Of a DNA stretch of 64,000 nucleotides, positions 53,348 to 62,298 are shown in pieces. The stretch is from Candidatus Obscuribacterales bacterium (GTDB taxonomy: Bacteria; Cyanobacteriota; Vampirovibrionia; Obscuribacterales; Obscuribacteraceae). Position 1 is the first letter of the stretch. Every line of letters begins with the position of its first letter. The position numbers were made by a program, and so were the translations under genes. A model generated the notes under the pieces. It searched no databases. It was given only the letters and a program-made list of their open reading frames with translations, and was not told the origin of the DNA. The stretch is taken from positions 62,001-126,000 of the forward strand of contig JAGVKG010000064.1 in NCBI GenBank assembly GCA_020050685.1, in the 5' to 3' direction.

Positions 53348-54382
53348 CTAGGCTACGGTTGCTACTTCCTGATGTTGAGTGCCGTTAGAAATATGGCAAT
53401 TTGAACCAATGACGCAATCTTTGAGATTGGCCTTTCCTTCAATTTTGCTGTCGGACCAAATTACCGAGTTCTCAATTACGGCACCTTCGGAAACCAGGCA
53501 ATTGTCGCCAATGATTACTTTGCCTTTGATGCGAACGCCAGGCAAAATGCGACTGCCCTTTCCGAGCATCAACAAACCATCAATTTGACAATTGTCGGCA
53601 ATTTGCGAACCTTCTCCCAACCACAAAGTGCCGCCATTGGTATCACGCTTGGTGCCTGGTAAATCAACTTTGATTTTGCCATCCAAAGCATCAAAATTGG
53701 ATTGGCGATATTGTTTGATAGTGCCGACATCAGACCAATAACTGCCAATTGTATAGCCAAGCACCGGTAATGACTGGCTAACTAATTTTGGAAAAAGCTG
53801 TCTGCCGAAACCATATTCACCTTGTTCGGGAATGTGGTGAAAAATTTCCGGTTCAAATATATAAATTCCGGTAGATGCTAGATCGGAAAGGGCTTCTTCT
53901 TGTTTCGGTTTTTCTTGAAAGCCGACAATGAAGCCTTCTTTGTTCGTGATCGCTACACCAAATTGACTGACGTCATCGACGTGCTTCAAGGCGATGGTGG
54001 CAAGAGCACGCTTTGCCTTGTGAGCAGCAACAATTTCGGAAAGATTGGCGTCCGTGAGCAAATCTCCCATGAGAACAATGAAAGTACCGTCAGCAAGAAA
54101 GTCTCGGCAGGCGCGCACGCCACCAGCGTCACCGGAGAGTTTTTCTTCGACCAGCAAGCGCAGGTTGATACCAAATTTAGTACCATCACCGCAATATTCA
54201 ATCAGCTTGTCTGGCAAGTGGTGTAAGTTGGCAGCAACATCGGTAATACCATGCTTAATGAGCAAGTGCAGAATGTGCTCTATAACCGGTCGATTGGCAA
54301 CCGGAACTAGCGGCTTGGGAATCTGAGACGTTAGGGGATCAAGGCGCGATCCGACTCCTGCTGCGAGCACCATTGCTTTCAT
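53348..54382 (-). CDS. NDP-sugar pyrophosphorylase with left-handed beta-helix
   Basis: 344 residues. The nucleotidyltransferase signature MKAMVLAAGVGSRLDPLTSQIPKPLVPVANRPVIEH starts the protein; LMGDLLTD gives the metal-binding Asp. From about residue 245 hexapeptide repeats (GKGSRILPGVRIKGKVIIGDNCLVSEGAVIEN) form a left-handed beta-helix. It makes an NDP-sugar, most likely GDP-mannose or a dTDP/UDP-glucose analogue; the exact sugar cannot be read. It follows argH by 32 bases on the same strand. Confidence 0.85.
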   Translation of the reverse strand: MKAMVLAAGVGSRLDPLTSQIPKPLVPVANRPVIEHILHLLIKHGITDVAANLHHLPDKLIEYCGDGTKFGINLRLLVEEKLSGDAGGVRACRDFLADGTFIVLMGDLLTDANLSEIVAAHKAKRALATIALKHVDDVSQFGVAITNKEGFIVGFQEKPKQEEALSDLASTGIYIFEPEIFHHIPEQGEYGFGRQLFPKLVSQSLPVLGYTIGSYWSDVGTIKQYRQSNFDALDGKIKVDLPGTKRDTNGGTLWLGEGSQIADNCQIDGLLMLGKGSRILPGVRIKGKVIIGDNCLVSEGAVIENSVIWSDSKIEGKANLKDCVIGSNCHISNGTQHQEVATVA

Positions 54383-54414
54383 TTATATGATTCCTCTTGA
54401 AGTTGTGGACAAAA

Positions 54415-55938
54415 TTATTGGCCGGCTCTGGCCTTATGCACTGTATCTTTAAAGCGGCTGGTGGAAAATATTTTGCTTACTTGAATCATGTCGGCGTCAA
54501 GCGATTCTTTGGCACGCTCAATGGCTTGGCTTACCTGCATAGAGGCTGTGCCACCATAAGATGTTCGTGAACTGACGGACTCTTCCACCGTAACGTGCTG
54601 GAAGATATCGACATCGAATGCGGGAGAAAAATATTGCCACTCGTTAATTGCTAAGTCAGGCAAATTTTTATTCCGTTCTTTGCAGTACAAAATAAGTTGC
54701 TCGACGACTCTTGCTGCTTGCTCTTGTGTTAGCCCTTTGGCGACGAGAAAATCCACAGCCAAACTAGAGGCTGTCAAATCAGCAGAGGCTGCTTGCCGCA
54801 TGCGTGTCGCATCAATTTCAATTGCTGGCAATAGTTGAATGGCCAGTTCCAGCAAGAATTTCAACTTCTCGACGATATCCAGAAGTCCAGGCAAGCACTC
54901 TTGTAAATCTTGACTAAAGCCCATTGGTAAGGCTTTCAGTTGGATGAGAAATTCAGCTAAACGTCCGGATAAAGCAGCTGGTCTAGCCCGCAGAATCTCA
55001 ATTAATTCCGGATTGCGTTTTTGTGGCATGCTCAAACTCTTGAAAGAAAATGCCTTTCTCAGCTTGATAAAACCAAACTCTTGCGTTTGCCATAAAAGCA
55101 AATCCTCGGCAATTTGCGAAAGATGCTGGCCGGTTAAGGCAGCAAATGCAGCAAACTCAATTAAATAATCTCGGTCAGAAACCGCATCCAGACTGTTTTC
55201 CATTACTTCGTCAAAGCCAAGCAACTGTGCTACTAGATTGCGATCGATAGGAAAGTTGGTGCCGCCCAAGGCGCCAGCTCCTAAAGGTAACATGTTCACT
55301 CGTTTGTACAAATCAAACAAACGGTCGCTGTCACGACGGAAGCGCAATTCATGCGCCAACCACCAGTGAGAAAGCAAAATTGGGCAAGCTGGTTGAAGGT
55401 GTGTGTAGCCGGGCATCACCGTTTCCAGATCACGTTCGGCAAAAGAAATAAACGTTTCGCGCAAGCTGCCTATTTTGCTAAATATTTCGGCAATTGCATC
55501 GCGCAACCAAAGTCTTACGTCGGTGGCAATTTGATCGTTGCGCGATTTAGCAATACGAACAGAACTGGCCAGCTCGCCCAGTTCTTCTCTCAGCGCGCGC
55601 TCAAGACCGGCATGAATATCTATGTCTTGGGCATTAAGCGCAAATTTGCCTTTGGCTAAATCATCTTGAATCTTTTCTAGGCCATGCAAAAGTTGTTTGG
55701 TTTCTTCGGAACTAAGAATGCCAGTTTGGCCAAGCATTTGTATGTGTGCTTTTGAACTTTGAATATCATGGTAAAGCAGCACTTGCTCGATTTTTGGATT
55801 CTGCCAAAATCTGCCCACGGGCTCCGAAAGAGAAAAATCACTCTGCGGAGGCTCCTGTTTGACAGGTGGGTTTTGCAAGGGCTCTTGCTGCTCCTGCTCT
55901 TGATTTTGATCAGCTCGATTTTTAGATTGTGGGCTCAT
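54415..55938 (-). CDS. argH: Argininosuccinate lyase
   Basis: 507 residues. Last step of arginine biosynthesis (argininosuccinate to arginine plus fumarate). Family blocks: AKSRNDQIATDVRLWLRD, GYTHLQPACPILLSHW, GAGALGGTNFPIDR, the mobile-loop signature SLSMPQKRNPE and TSYGGTASMQV near the end. The loop is normally GSSxMPQKKNPD; the Ser three places before Met, which I align with the catalytic one, is kept, while the second Ser and the following residue are swapped. A 45-residue Gln/Pro/Glu-rich N-terminal extension is unusual. Start ATG 55938. Probably co-transcribed with the pyrophosphorylase. Confidence 0.93.
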   Translation of the reverse strand: MSPQSKNRADQNQEQEQQEPLQNPPVKQEPPQSDFSLSEPVGRFWQNPKIEQVLLYHDIQSSKAHIQMLGQTGILSSEETKQLLHGLEKIQDDLAKGKFALNAQDIDIHAGLERALREELGELASSVRIAKSRNDQIATDVRLWLRDAIAEIFSKIGSLRETFISFAERDLETVMPGYTHLQPACPILLSHWWLAHELRFRRDSDRLFDLYKRVNMLPLGAGALGGTNFPIDRNLVAQLLGFDEVMENSLDAVSDRDYLIEFAAFAALTGQHLSQIAEDLLLWQTQEFGFIKLRKAFSFKSLSMPQKRNPELIEILRARPAALSGRLAEFLIQLKALPMGFSQDLQECLPGLLDIVEKLKFLLELAIQLLPAIEIDATRMRQAASADLTASSLAVDFLVAKGLTQEQAARVVEQLILYCKERNKNLPDLAINEWQYFSPAFDVDIFQHVTVEESVSSRTSYGGTASMQVSQAIERAKESLDADMIQVSKIFSTSRFKDTVHKARAGQ

Positions 55939-56250
55939 AATTACTCTCTAAACCTGCTTACTATTTTAGGCTGATGCACTAAGGCATAAATGAAATACAA
56001 ATGCGCCTGACCTTGCTTCTAGCCTAGCAGGTTTAAGATTAATACCTTTCAATTGAGAGGAGCTTGCGTCGGCTCATGCCATTTTATCCGAGAGAGCCCC
56101 TATTTTTAGTGCTTTTGCCAGTTGGCATCCCAACCTTGGGACTTGAAATTTTTCTTGAGATTATTGGTAACTAAAAGTTCATGTCAAGGTTTGAGGCTAT
56201 AATTTGACTCTGGTCATGGGATGTGGCAGGCAGTTGTCTGGGTTTTAAGT
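55939..56250. other. 312-bp divergent intergenic region argH/dapF
   Basis: No gene seen. A TATAAT box at 56198-56203 may be the dapF promoter -10 (no good -35), and AATTGAGAGGAG near 56053 resembles a ribosome site but is followed by no useful frame. No long inverted repeat. Confidence 0.4.
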
Positions 56251-57231
56251 ATGGTCGTCAATCAACAAACAAGAGCCGATTTGCCGTTTGCCAAAATGCA
56301 GGCGCTTGGCAATGATTTTGTGGTTGTCGAGGCTTCAGAACTAGAAAGGCTTGCCCAGCGCTTTCCGCCTCTGGGTTTTTTGCAAGAAATTGCCACAAGT
56401 TCGGACGGGCCTGGTAAAAACCTGGGTCTGAGCCAAATTGCTCGCATTCTCTGCGATCGCCACTTTGGCGTTGGTGCGGATGGCTTAATTGTGGTTTGCC
56501 CACCGACAAATTCTGAAAGTCTCTTGGCTTGGCGGTTTTTCAACGCCGATGGTTCTCAATCGTCCATGTGCGGCAACGGGCTCAGGTGCCTGGCACGCTT
56601 TGCCCAACTGCAAGGTAAGACCAAAGAAAAGTGCTTTTCCATCGAAACAGAAGTTGGCGCAGTCGCTCTTGAGCTTAAAGACGACGAGCAAATATCGTGT
56701 GATTTGAATCAGCCTATCTTAGCGAGCAATAAAATCCCGGTTGCCGGTAATCAGCGTGAGCCAGTGGTGAAAGAAAAACTTAGTGTTCAGGACAAAGAAT
56801 TTGTCATCAGTTGTGTGAGCATGGGCAATCCACATTGTGTGGTATTTGAGCCGAATATTTTGGCCGATGATTTTGTCAATTATGCTCAAGCAATTCAAGC
56901 GCATGACTTCTTTCCCGAGGGTGTGAATGTCGAATTTGTGCAAGTGCTTCCTACATTGGCAGAAGACGAGACAAGCCATGTAAAGGTATTCGTTTGTGAA
57001 CGTGGTTGTGGTCCGACCTTGGCTTGTGCATCCGGTGCAGCAGCGGTTTTAGTTGCTGGCGTTTTGGAAGGGCGATTGCAAAGAAAGACGAAAGTAGAAA
57101 TGCCTGGTGGCACACTTGAAGTTAATTGGTCAGCTGATGATAATCATGTACGAATAACCGGACCAGCCAGTCGAATTTATAATGGTGTCTTTGATTTAGG
57201 CGAACTTTTGGCGGAGGCTAAGAAGAATTGA
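56251..57231 (+). CDS. dapF: Diaminopimelate epimerase
   Basis: 326 residues from the ATG at 56251 (an ATG at 56221 is in frame but gives an odd N-terminus). Converts LL- to meso-diaminopimelate for peptidoglycan and lysine. Both catalytic cysteines are present: C107 in SSMCGNGLRCLARF and C259 in GCGPTLACASGAAAVL. The N-terminal FAKMQALGNDFVVV is typical. An insert of about 30 residues (ERLAQRFPPLGFLQEIATSS.. ) follows the first strand and makes it longer than the usual 275. It overlaps ftsQ by TTGA. Confidence 0.94.
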   Translation: MVVNQQTRADLPFAKMQALGNDFVVVEASELERLAQRFPPLGFLQEIATSSDGPGKNLGLSQIARILCDRHFGVGADGLIVVCPPTNSESLLAWRFFNADGSQSSMCGNGLRCLARFAQLQGKTKEKCFSIETEVGAVALELKDDEQISCDLNQPILASNKIPVAGNQREPVVKEKLSVQDKEFVISCVSMGNPHCVVFEPNILADDFVNYAQAIQAHDFFPEGVNVEFVQVLPTLAEDETSHVKVFVCERGCGPTLACASGAAAVLVAGVLEGRLQRKTKVEMPGGTLEVNWSADDNHVRITGPASRIYNGVFDLGELLAEAKKN

Positions 57232-58232
57232 AAGCAGCCAATGCAAAAGGTACAATTCGCGCCGAAGAAAGACAAGGACGGATAAAGGGCAGGCGAGAAA
57301 AACGCAAGTTGGCTCGCCAAGCTAGGCTCCGCCGTCAAATTTTGCGCTATTTCTTGCTTTGTGTTTTTCTCATTGCTGGCGTCAGTGTTTTTACCTATTT
57401 ACCTTGGCGAATCACAGATCTCGAGCGCGATATAGCAGTTGAAGGCAATCAGGTTGTTTCCGCTGAGCAAGTCAGAGGTGCATTAGCTAATTGCATTGAT
57501 AAGCCTTTATGGAAGTTGTCACCACAAGCGATGGCCTCTCAAGTTCAGTCGCTTGAAGCAGTTAAATACGCTTTTGTGCGTCGCTATTTATTTCCCTTGC
57601 CAAAAATTTCTGTTGTTGTGCTTGAAGAATTTCCTTGGGCAAGTCTGGCGCAAAATCCCGATTCGGCAAATCAATTTGTGATGAGCGAATCCGGCAGACT
57701 GATTCCCATTGATCAATTTCCAGCCGTCATTCAACCAAAGTTGAGAATATTTGGCGCAACTGAGGCTAATTTTGATGCCAAACAGGTGACGCAGTGGGCG
57801 ACATGGATTGGTTATATTGCCTCACAAACTGGACAACCAGTGGATTTTGTTGATTTGCGCAATGCCAATGATATTCGGGTCGGCGATGGTGACTTGTATT
57901 TGAAGTTAGGTAGTGCCGATTCCAGCCTGACTCGCCGGTTGAGCCGTTTGGCGTCGCTCATACCTTCTTTGGGAACGCTAAGAGAACGCTTGGTCTACAT
58001 TGATTTAGGATTGGATAACAATATCCCGCTCAAGGTGATGACTAACCAAGATTGGTCGCGCCGGAATCTGCTTTTGAGGCAGGCGGCGCTTAAAGACGAG
58101 GCAATGGACAAGAGCCAGGTAAATCCAAGTTCAAACCAAGCTGATGCCTCCCTGACCAATGCGGCTCCGGCAGATGCAGCCCCTGTCAGTCTGGCTAAAA
58201 AAATTCAAACAGCAAACACAGGCCTGCATTAA
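57228..58232 (+). CDS. ftsQ: Cell division protein FtsQ/DivIB-type
   Basis: 334 residues. A basic N-terminal tail (RQGRIKGRREKRKLARQARL) precedes one membrane helix (about 37-58), then a POTRA domain (about 65-135; ITDLERDIAVEGNQVVSAEQV.. ) and the FtsQ beta domain. A Ser/Ala-rich tail ends it. FtsQ links early and late divisome parts. TTG start at 57228 lies within the dapF stop (TTGA), so the two are translationally coupled. No ftsA, ftsZ or mur gene is adjacent, which is unusual for ftsQ. Confidence 0.83.
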   Translation: MKAANAKGTIRAEERQGRIKGRREKRKLARQARLRRQILRYFLLCVFLIAGVSVFTYLPWRITDLERDIAVEGNQVVSAEQVRGALANCIDKPLWKLSPQAMASQVQSLEAVKYAFVRRYLFPLPKISVVVLEEFPWASLAQNPDSANQFVMSESGRLIPIDQFPAVIQPKLRIFGATEANFDAKQVTQWATWIGYIASQTGQPVDFVDLRNANDIRVGDGDLYLKLGSADSSLTRRLSRLASLIPSLGTLRERLVYIDLGLDNNIPLKVMTNQDWSRRNLLLRQAALKDEAMDKSQVNPSSNQADASLTNAAPADAAPVSLAKKIQTANTGLH

Positions 58233-58340
58233 GCTGTCGCGTGAGTATTTGTATAAATTAGAGGCTTTTTCTAAAATTAAGGCAAATTTGGGCTGACACT
58301 GGGCACAAAGGAATTGTGGCGTCGCCGGAGTTAAGCTCAT

Positions 58341-60002
58341 ATGTTGCGTATCGGAAAAGATAAGTCTTCAAACTCAAATATTGTTTTGCCTGCAATCACA
58401 TCCATTCCCAACATGGATGATTTGAAGTTTCTTCTGTCAAAGGCACAAAAAAATTGGCGCATCTCGGCAGAGTTGCCGTTTCGGGTTAGCGAACATGGCT
58501 CGGCTTATGTTGCTGAAGTAAGATGTTCATCTGATGGAACACAAACATTTTGGTCACTTTATAAGCAGAATGATAATGAGTCACAAATGCTTTGGAATCA
58601 TCCCAGTCAGGATGTGTTTTTGATTTTCAACTTGATTCATTCCGAATGTATGTCAGAGGAAGGCTCAAGTCAGTTGCCACCGGATGCCGGCATCGTGGAC
58701 AAAGAAGCTTCGATTATGCGCAAGCGTGTGGGCGAAGACCAGGAGGGGGCCGATCAGGCAGGGTCTGATCAAGCAGGCTCAGCTGCTGCAGGACATTTGG
58801 CTGAAACAATCGGCAGGGTCGAAGGACGTGCTCAGCCTGAGATTGCTTTTGAAGGAGATATTGCTAATCAGCCATTGTCCAACGTTTTACAATCAATTGT
58901 TGAGAAGAAATTGACTGGACGTTTGTTGGTTTCGCAGACTGGTGACGGTGCCGAGGTTTATTTTAGCGAAGGACTGCCAGTGCACGCTACTTGCGGCCGG
59001 GCAATTGGCAATGGGGCTTTGGTTGAACTCTTGAGCTGGGAGCAAGGTAAATACGCATTTTACAATGGCGAAGAACCGGTACACCATACAATACAGAAGC
59101 CGCTTGAAGAAATGATGGCCGAAGGTGCAAACCTCTTAGAACAAGGACAGTATTTGCAAGAACGTAATATTTTGTCCAAATCCCGTTTAGTACGCAAACA
59201 AAATGATCTGTCCGAGGCGGCTGTGACAGAAGCCACCACAGGTGGTGCCAGCGTCAGCCCGACATTGCAGTGGAATCTTTACTTGACTATCAATGGCAAT
59301 TCGACGCTTGAGCAAATTTTGGATAACAATCCAATGTCGAAAGCGCAGTGGGTGCCAATCGTTTACAACTTGGTCCACTTTGGATTAGTTGATACTGCCG
59401 ATGTGCAGCCGGCAGCGCACGCAGCTCAAGTTGCAGTTAAACGTGTGCAAGCCGATAAGCAATCAATTGAAAGTGCCATTCAAGCATTGACTAATCCGGA
59501 AACGGAAATCTTCAGCTATGCCGCACTTTTGTATTTCTTGGAACAGGAGAGAATTCGTTTCGGGCGTGGTGGCATGTCCTATGCGCTTTTGATTTTCGAA
59601 GTTTGGTTGGAAGATGAGTCCTGCCCTGGAGGTTTGAGACAAGGTACGCAAGATGAGGCGAAAGAATTTTGCCAGCGCGTTAAACAAGCCAAGCGCGATC
59701 TTGATTTCTTGGCTCATGGACAAGACAGCGACTTGGCCCTGCTTTTGCCGCATGCGGATCGCCCAGGTGCCGAAACTGTGGCCGCGCGCTTATCAAACAA
59801 TTTGTGTACGTATCCTTTGTCAAACGGCAAGCGTGTGCACATATTTTGTGGTGTGGCCAATGTGCCGGAAGATGGCAGAAAGACAGAAGAAGTCTTGTTG
59901 AAAGCTAGAGAAGCAAAGGAAAGCGCTAAGGCAAGCCGTAAACCGGTCACCGGCACAGCAGACCTACTTCCCCCGGAAGAACAAAGTAATTGGACTCTCT
60001 AG
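58341..60002 (+). CDS. DUF4388 protein with degenerate GGDEF-like C-terminus
   Basis: 553 residues. Residues 165-255 (AFEGDIANQPLSNVLQSIVEKKLTGRLLV.. GDGAEVYFSEGLPVHATCG.. WEQGKYAFY) are a DUF4388 domain, common in two-component and gliding-related proteins. Residues about 275-380 resemble a helical winged segment (LTINGNSTLEQILDNNPMSKAQWVPIVYNLVHFGLVD). The end (about 395-530) has the layout of a GGDEF domain (ALLIFEVW.. DFLAHGQDSDLALLLPHADRPGAETVAARL) but the GGDEF signature is HGQDSD, so no cyclase activity is expected. Soluble. The stop TAG overlaps that of mazG. Confidence 0.8.
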   Translation: MLRIGKDKSSNSNIVLPAITSIPNMDDLKFLLSKAQKNWRISAELPFRVSEHGSAYVAEVRCSSDGTQTFWSLYKQNDNESQMLWNHPSQDVFLIFNLIHSECMSEEGSSQLPPDAGIVDKEASIMRKRVGEDQEGADQAGSDQAGSAAAGHLAETIGRVEGRAQPEIAFEGDIANQPLSNVLQSIVEKKLTGRLLVSQTGDGAEVYFSEGLPVHATCGRAIGNGALVELLSWEQGKYAFYNGEEPVHHTIQKPLEEMMAEGANLLEQGQYLQERNILSKSRLVRKQNDLSEAAVTEATTGGASVSPTLQWNLYLTINGNSTLEQILDNNPMSKAQWVPIVYNLVHFGLVDTADVQPAAHAAQVAVKRVQADKQSIESAIQALTNPETEIFSYAALLYFLEQERIRFGRGGMSYALLIFEVWLEDESCPGGLRQGTQDEAKEFCQRVKQAKRDLDFLAHGQDSDLALLLPHADRPGAETVAARLSNNLCTYPLSNGKRVHIFCGVANVPEDGRKTEEVLLKAREAKESAKASRKPVTGTADLLPPEEQSNWTL

Positions 60003-60781
60003 CCAACTTGAGTTTTAGCTTCGTCCCACAATACGCCCCACTCTTTTTTGCTTAGTTCTTTCAGGGGCACTTGAGCAATTTCTTCCATCTTGGCAAAGCG
60101 CATCTTGAATTTCTCAATCGCCAATAAAAGCGATTCTTCGGCATTGAGGCTTTCCCAGCGCGCTAGATTTACTAAGGTGAATAGAACATCACCGAGCTCA
60201 AGATCGATATCACGATTTTGATTGGATTTTTTGTCAATTGCGTCTCGCAATTCAATTAGTTCGCTATAAAGTTTGTCCCACACATCATCAACTGATTGCC
60301 ATTCAAATCCATAAGACACAGCCTTTTCTGAAACTTTTAGGGCCATGAGCAGTGCTGGTAATGCTTTGGGAATACCGGATAAGGCAGATTTGCCTTTGCC
60401 ACTGCTTTCCGATTTTTCTTTGTCTTTCAACTCTTCCCACTGTGTAACTACATCCTTAGCTGCATCAAGTTTGGCGTCGCCAAATACGTGTGGGTGGCGA
60501 TTGATCATCTTCGTGTTTATGGCTTCGGCAATGTCCTGAATATCGAACTCGTTGTTGTCTTTGGCAATTTGCGCATTGAGCAATATTTGCAAAAGCAAAT
60601 CACCCAATTCTTCTTTGAGTTTTTTTTGATCTTCTTCGTGGATTGCCTCAAGTACTTCGTAAGATTCTTCCAAAAGATAACGGGCAAGGCTTTGATGTGT
60701 TTGTTCTTTGTCCCAGGGGCAACCGTTGTCCGCCCGTAAGCGAGCGATAGTTTCAATGAATTGATCGATGGCTGTAGTCAT
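59999..60781 (-). CDS. mazG: Nucleoside triphosphate pyrophosphohydrolase MazG
   Basis: 260 residues from the ATG at 60781, the usual size; the frame is open further upstream but without family residues. The first MazG domain shows LRADNGCPWDKEQTHQSLARYLLEESYEVLEAI and EELGDLLLQILLNAQ; the second ELIELRDAI.. LELGDVLFTLVNLARW. It hydrolyses non-canonical or excess NTPs, including in the stringent response. It is convergent with the DUF4388 gene, the two stop codons sharing CTAG at 59999-60002. Confidence 0.95.
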   Translation of the reverse strand: MTTAIDQFIETIARLRADNGCPWDKEQTHQSLARYLLEESYEVLEAIHEEDQKKLKEELGDLLLQILLNAQIAKDNNEFDIQDIAEAINTKMINRHPHVFGDAKLDAAKDVVTQWEELKDKEKSESSGKGKSALSGIPKALPALLMALKVSEKAVSYGFEWQSVDDVWDKLYSELIELRDAIDKKSNQNRDIDLELGDVLFTLVNLARWESLNAEESLLLAIEKFKMRFAKMEEIAQVPLKELSKKEWGVLWDEAKTQVG

Positions 60782-60906
60782 GAGTGTTCTTCTCTGAGCA
60801 AAAATAGTTAACAAGAGAGCGTAGCATGTGCATGCAAAACGGACAATGTTGGCATTTATTGTTACACTGAGTGCAATGTTTGTAGATTTGAGGGAAGCAC
60901 GCGTTT

Positions 60907-62298
60907 GTGGAAATCTGTGTAATTGGTGCAGGATACGTTGGACTTGTGACATCAACTTGCCTTGCTTTTCTTGGCAACCGGGTGGTAGCCTGCGAGTCGA
61001 ATAAGGACAAATTGAAGCAATTGGAATCCGGCAAGGTTCCGTTTTACGAGCCGGGTTTGGAAGAACTAATGGGCAAGATGATTGCCTCTGGCTGCTTGAG
61101 TTTTGATTCTGATCTGGAGACGGCCATTAAGGCTGCTGATGTAATTTTTATCGCAGTCGGTACCCCGCCTACGCAGTCCGGAGAACCGGACATGTCGCAA
61201 GTCATGGCGGTGGCGCGGGGTATTGGTGCTGCTCTTGATGCGAAAAAGCCGCGCATCATTGTCAACAAATCAACTGTACCGGTTGGCTCTGGCAACTGGG
61301 TTGAGATGTTGGTCAACCAAGGTGTAGAAGCAATACAAATGGTGCCGGCTCGTTCTGCCCGCCAAGATTCACCACAGTTTTCCGTGGTCAGCAATCCGGA
61401 ATTTTTGCGCGAAGGCTCGGCAATTTTTGATACCTTGTATCCGGATCGCATTGTGGTTGGTTCTGGTGATGAACGGGCTGATGCTACGATGCGCGAGTTG
61501 TACAAACCAATTTTGATGCAATCTTTCCAGGCGCCTAGCGTTTCCCCTCGTCCGGATGGCATGGCGCAAGTGGCTTTTGTTTCTACCGATTTAGCCTCGG
61601 CAGAAATGATCAAATATTCGGCTAACGCTTTTTTGGCGATGAAGATTAGCTTTTCCAATGAAGTGGCTGGACTTTGCGAGAAAGTTGGTGCGGATGTGCG
61701 CCAGGTGATGAAAGGCATTGGTTTGGATGCTCGCATTGGCTCGCGTTTTCTCAATGCGGGTATTGGCTGGGGCGGCAGTTGTTTCAAAAAAGATGTGCAA
61801 GCCTTGATTGGTGTGGCTCGTGAATACAATTGTCCGACTTCTCTTCTGGAAGCGACCATCTCGGTAAACGAAAGACAACGATTGACAGTAATTACCAAAT
61901 TACAAGAAGAGTTGAAGATCCTCAAAGGGCGCACGATTGGTTTGATGGGACTTTCATTCAAACCAAATACGGATGACTTGCGTGATGCTGCCAGCATCAC
62001 AATTGCCAGTCACCTTATTAAAATGGGCGCACAAGTAAAAGCATATGATCCGGTGGCTGCATCCAACTGTTTTCATCAGCACCCTGAGTTGGATATAGTG
62101 TACTGCCATTCCCTCAAGGAATTGGCTAACCAAGCTGATGCGCTGATCTTGGTCACGGAATGGGACGACTTTTTGTCTTGTGACTGGCCGGACTTAGCCA
62201 AGTGCATGCGCAAACCAATTCTGATTGATGGCAGAAACTTCCTACCCGAGCAGGCGCTGACAGATGCAGGATTTATTTATCGAGGTATAGGGCATTGA
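60907..62298 (+). CDS. ugd: UDP-glucose 6-dehydrogenase
   Basis: 463 residues, start GTG 60907. NAD-binding GAGYVGLV at 7-14; catalytic Cys292 in [10 protein letters not shown]; other motifs [35 protein letters not shown] and [14 protein letters not shown]. It oxidises UDP-glucose to UDP-glucuronate, the substrate of the next gene. A 20-residue insert ([20 protein letters not shown] region) follows the STVPVG motif. Overlaps the downstream gene by TTGA. Confidence 0.96.
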   Translation: MEICVIGAGYVGLVTSTCLAFLGNRVVACESNKDKLKQLESGKVPFYEPGLEELMGKMIASGCLSFDSDLETAIKAADVIFIAVGTPPTQSGEPDMSQVMAVARGIGAALDAKKPRIIVNKSTVPVGSGNWVEMLVNQGVEAIQMVPARSARQDSPQFSVVSNPEFLREGSAIFDTLYPDRIVVGSGDERADATMRELYKPILMQSFQAPSVSPRPDGMAQVAFVSTDLASAEMIKYSANAFLAMKISFSNEVAGLCEKVGADVRQVMKGIGLDARIGSRFLNAGIGWGGSCFKKDVQALIGVAREYNCPTSLLEATISVNERQRLTVITKLQEELKILKGRTIGLMGLSFKPNTDDLRDAASITIASHLIKMGAQVKAYDPVAASNCFHQHPELDIVYCHSLKELANQADALILVTEWDDFLSCDWPDLAKCMRKPILIDGRNFLPEQALTDAGFIYRGIGH

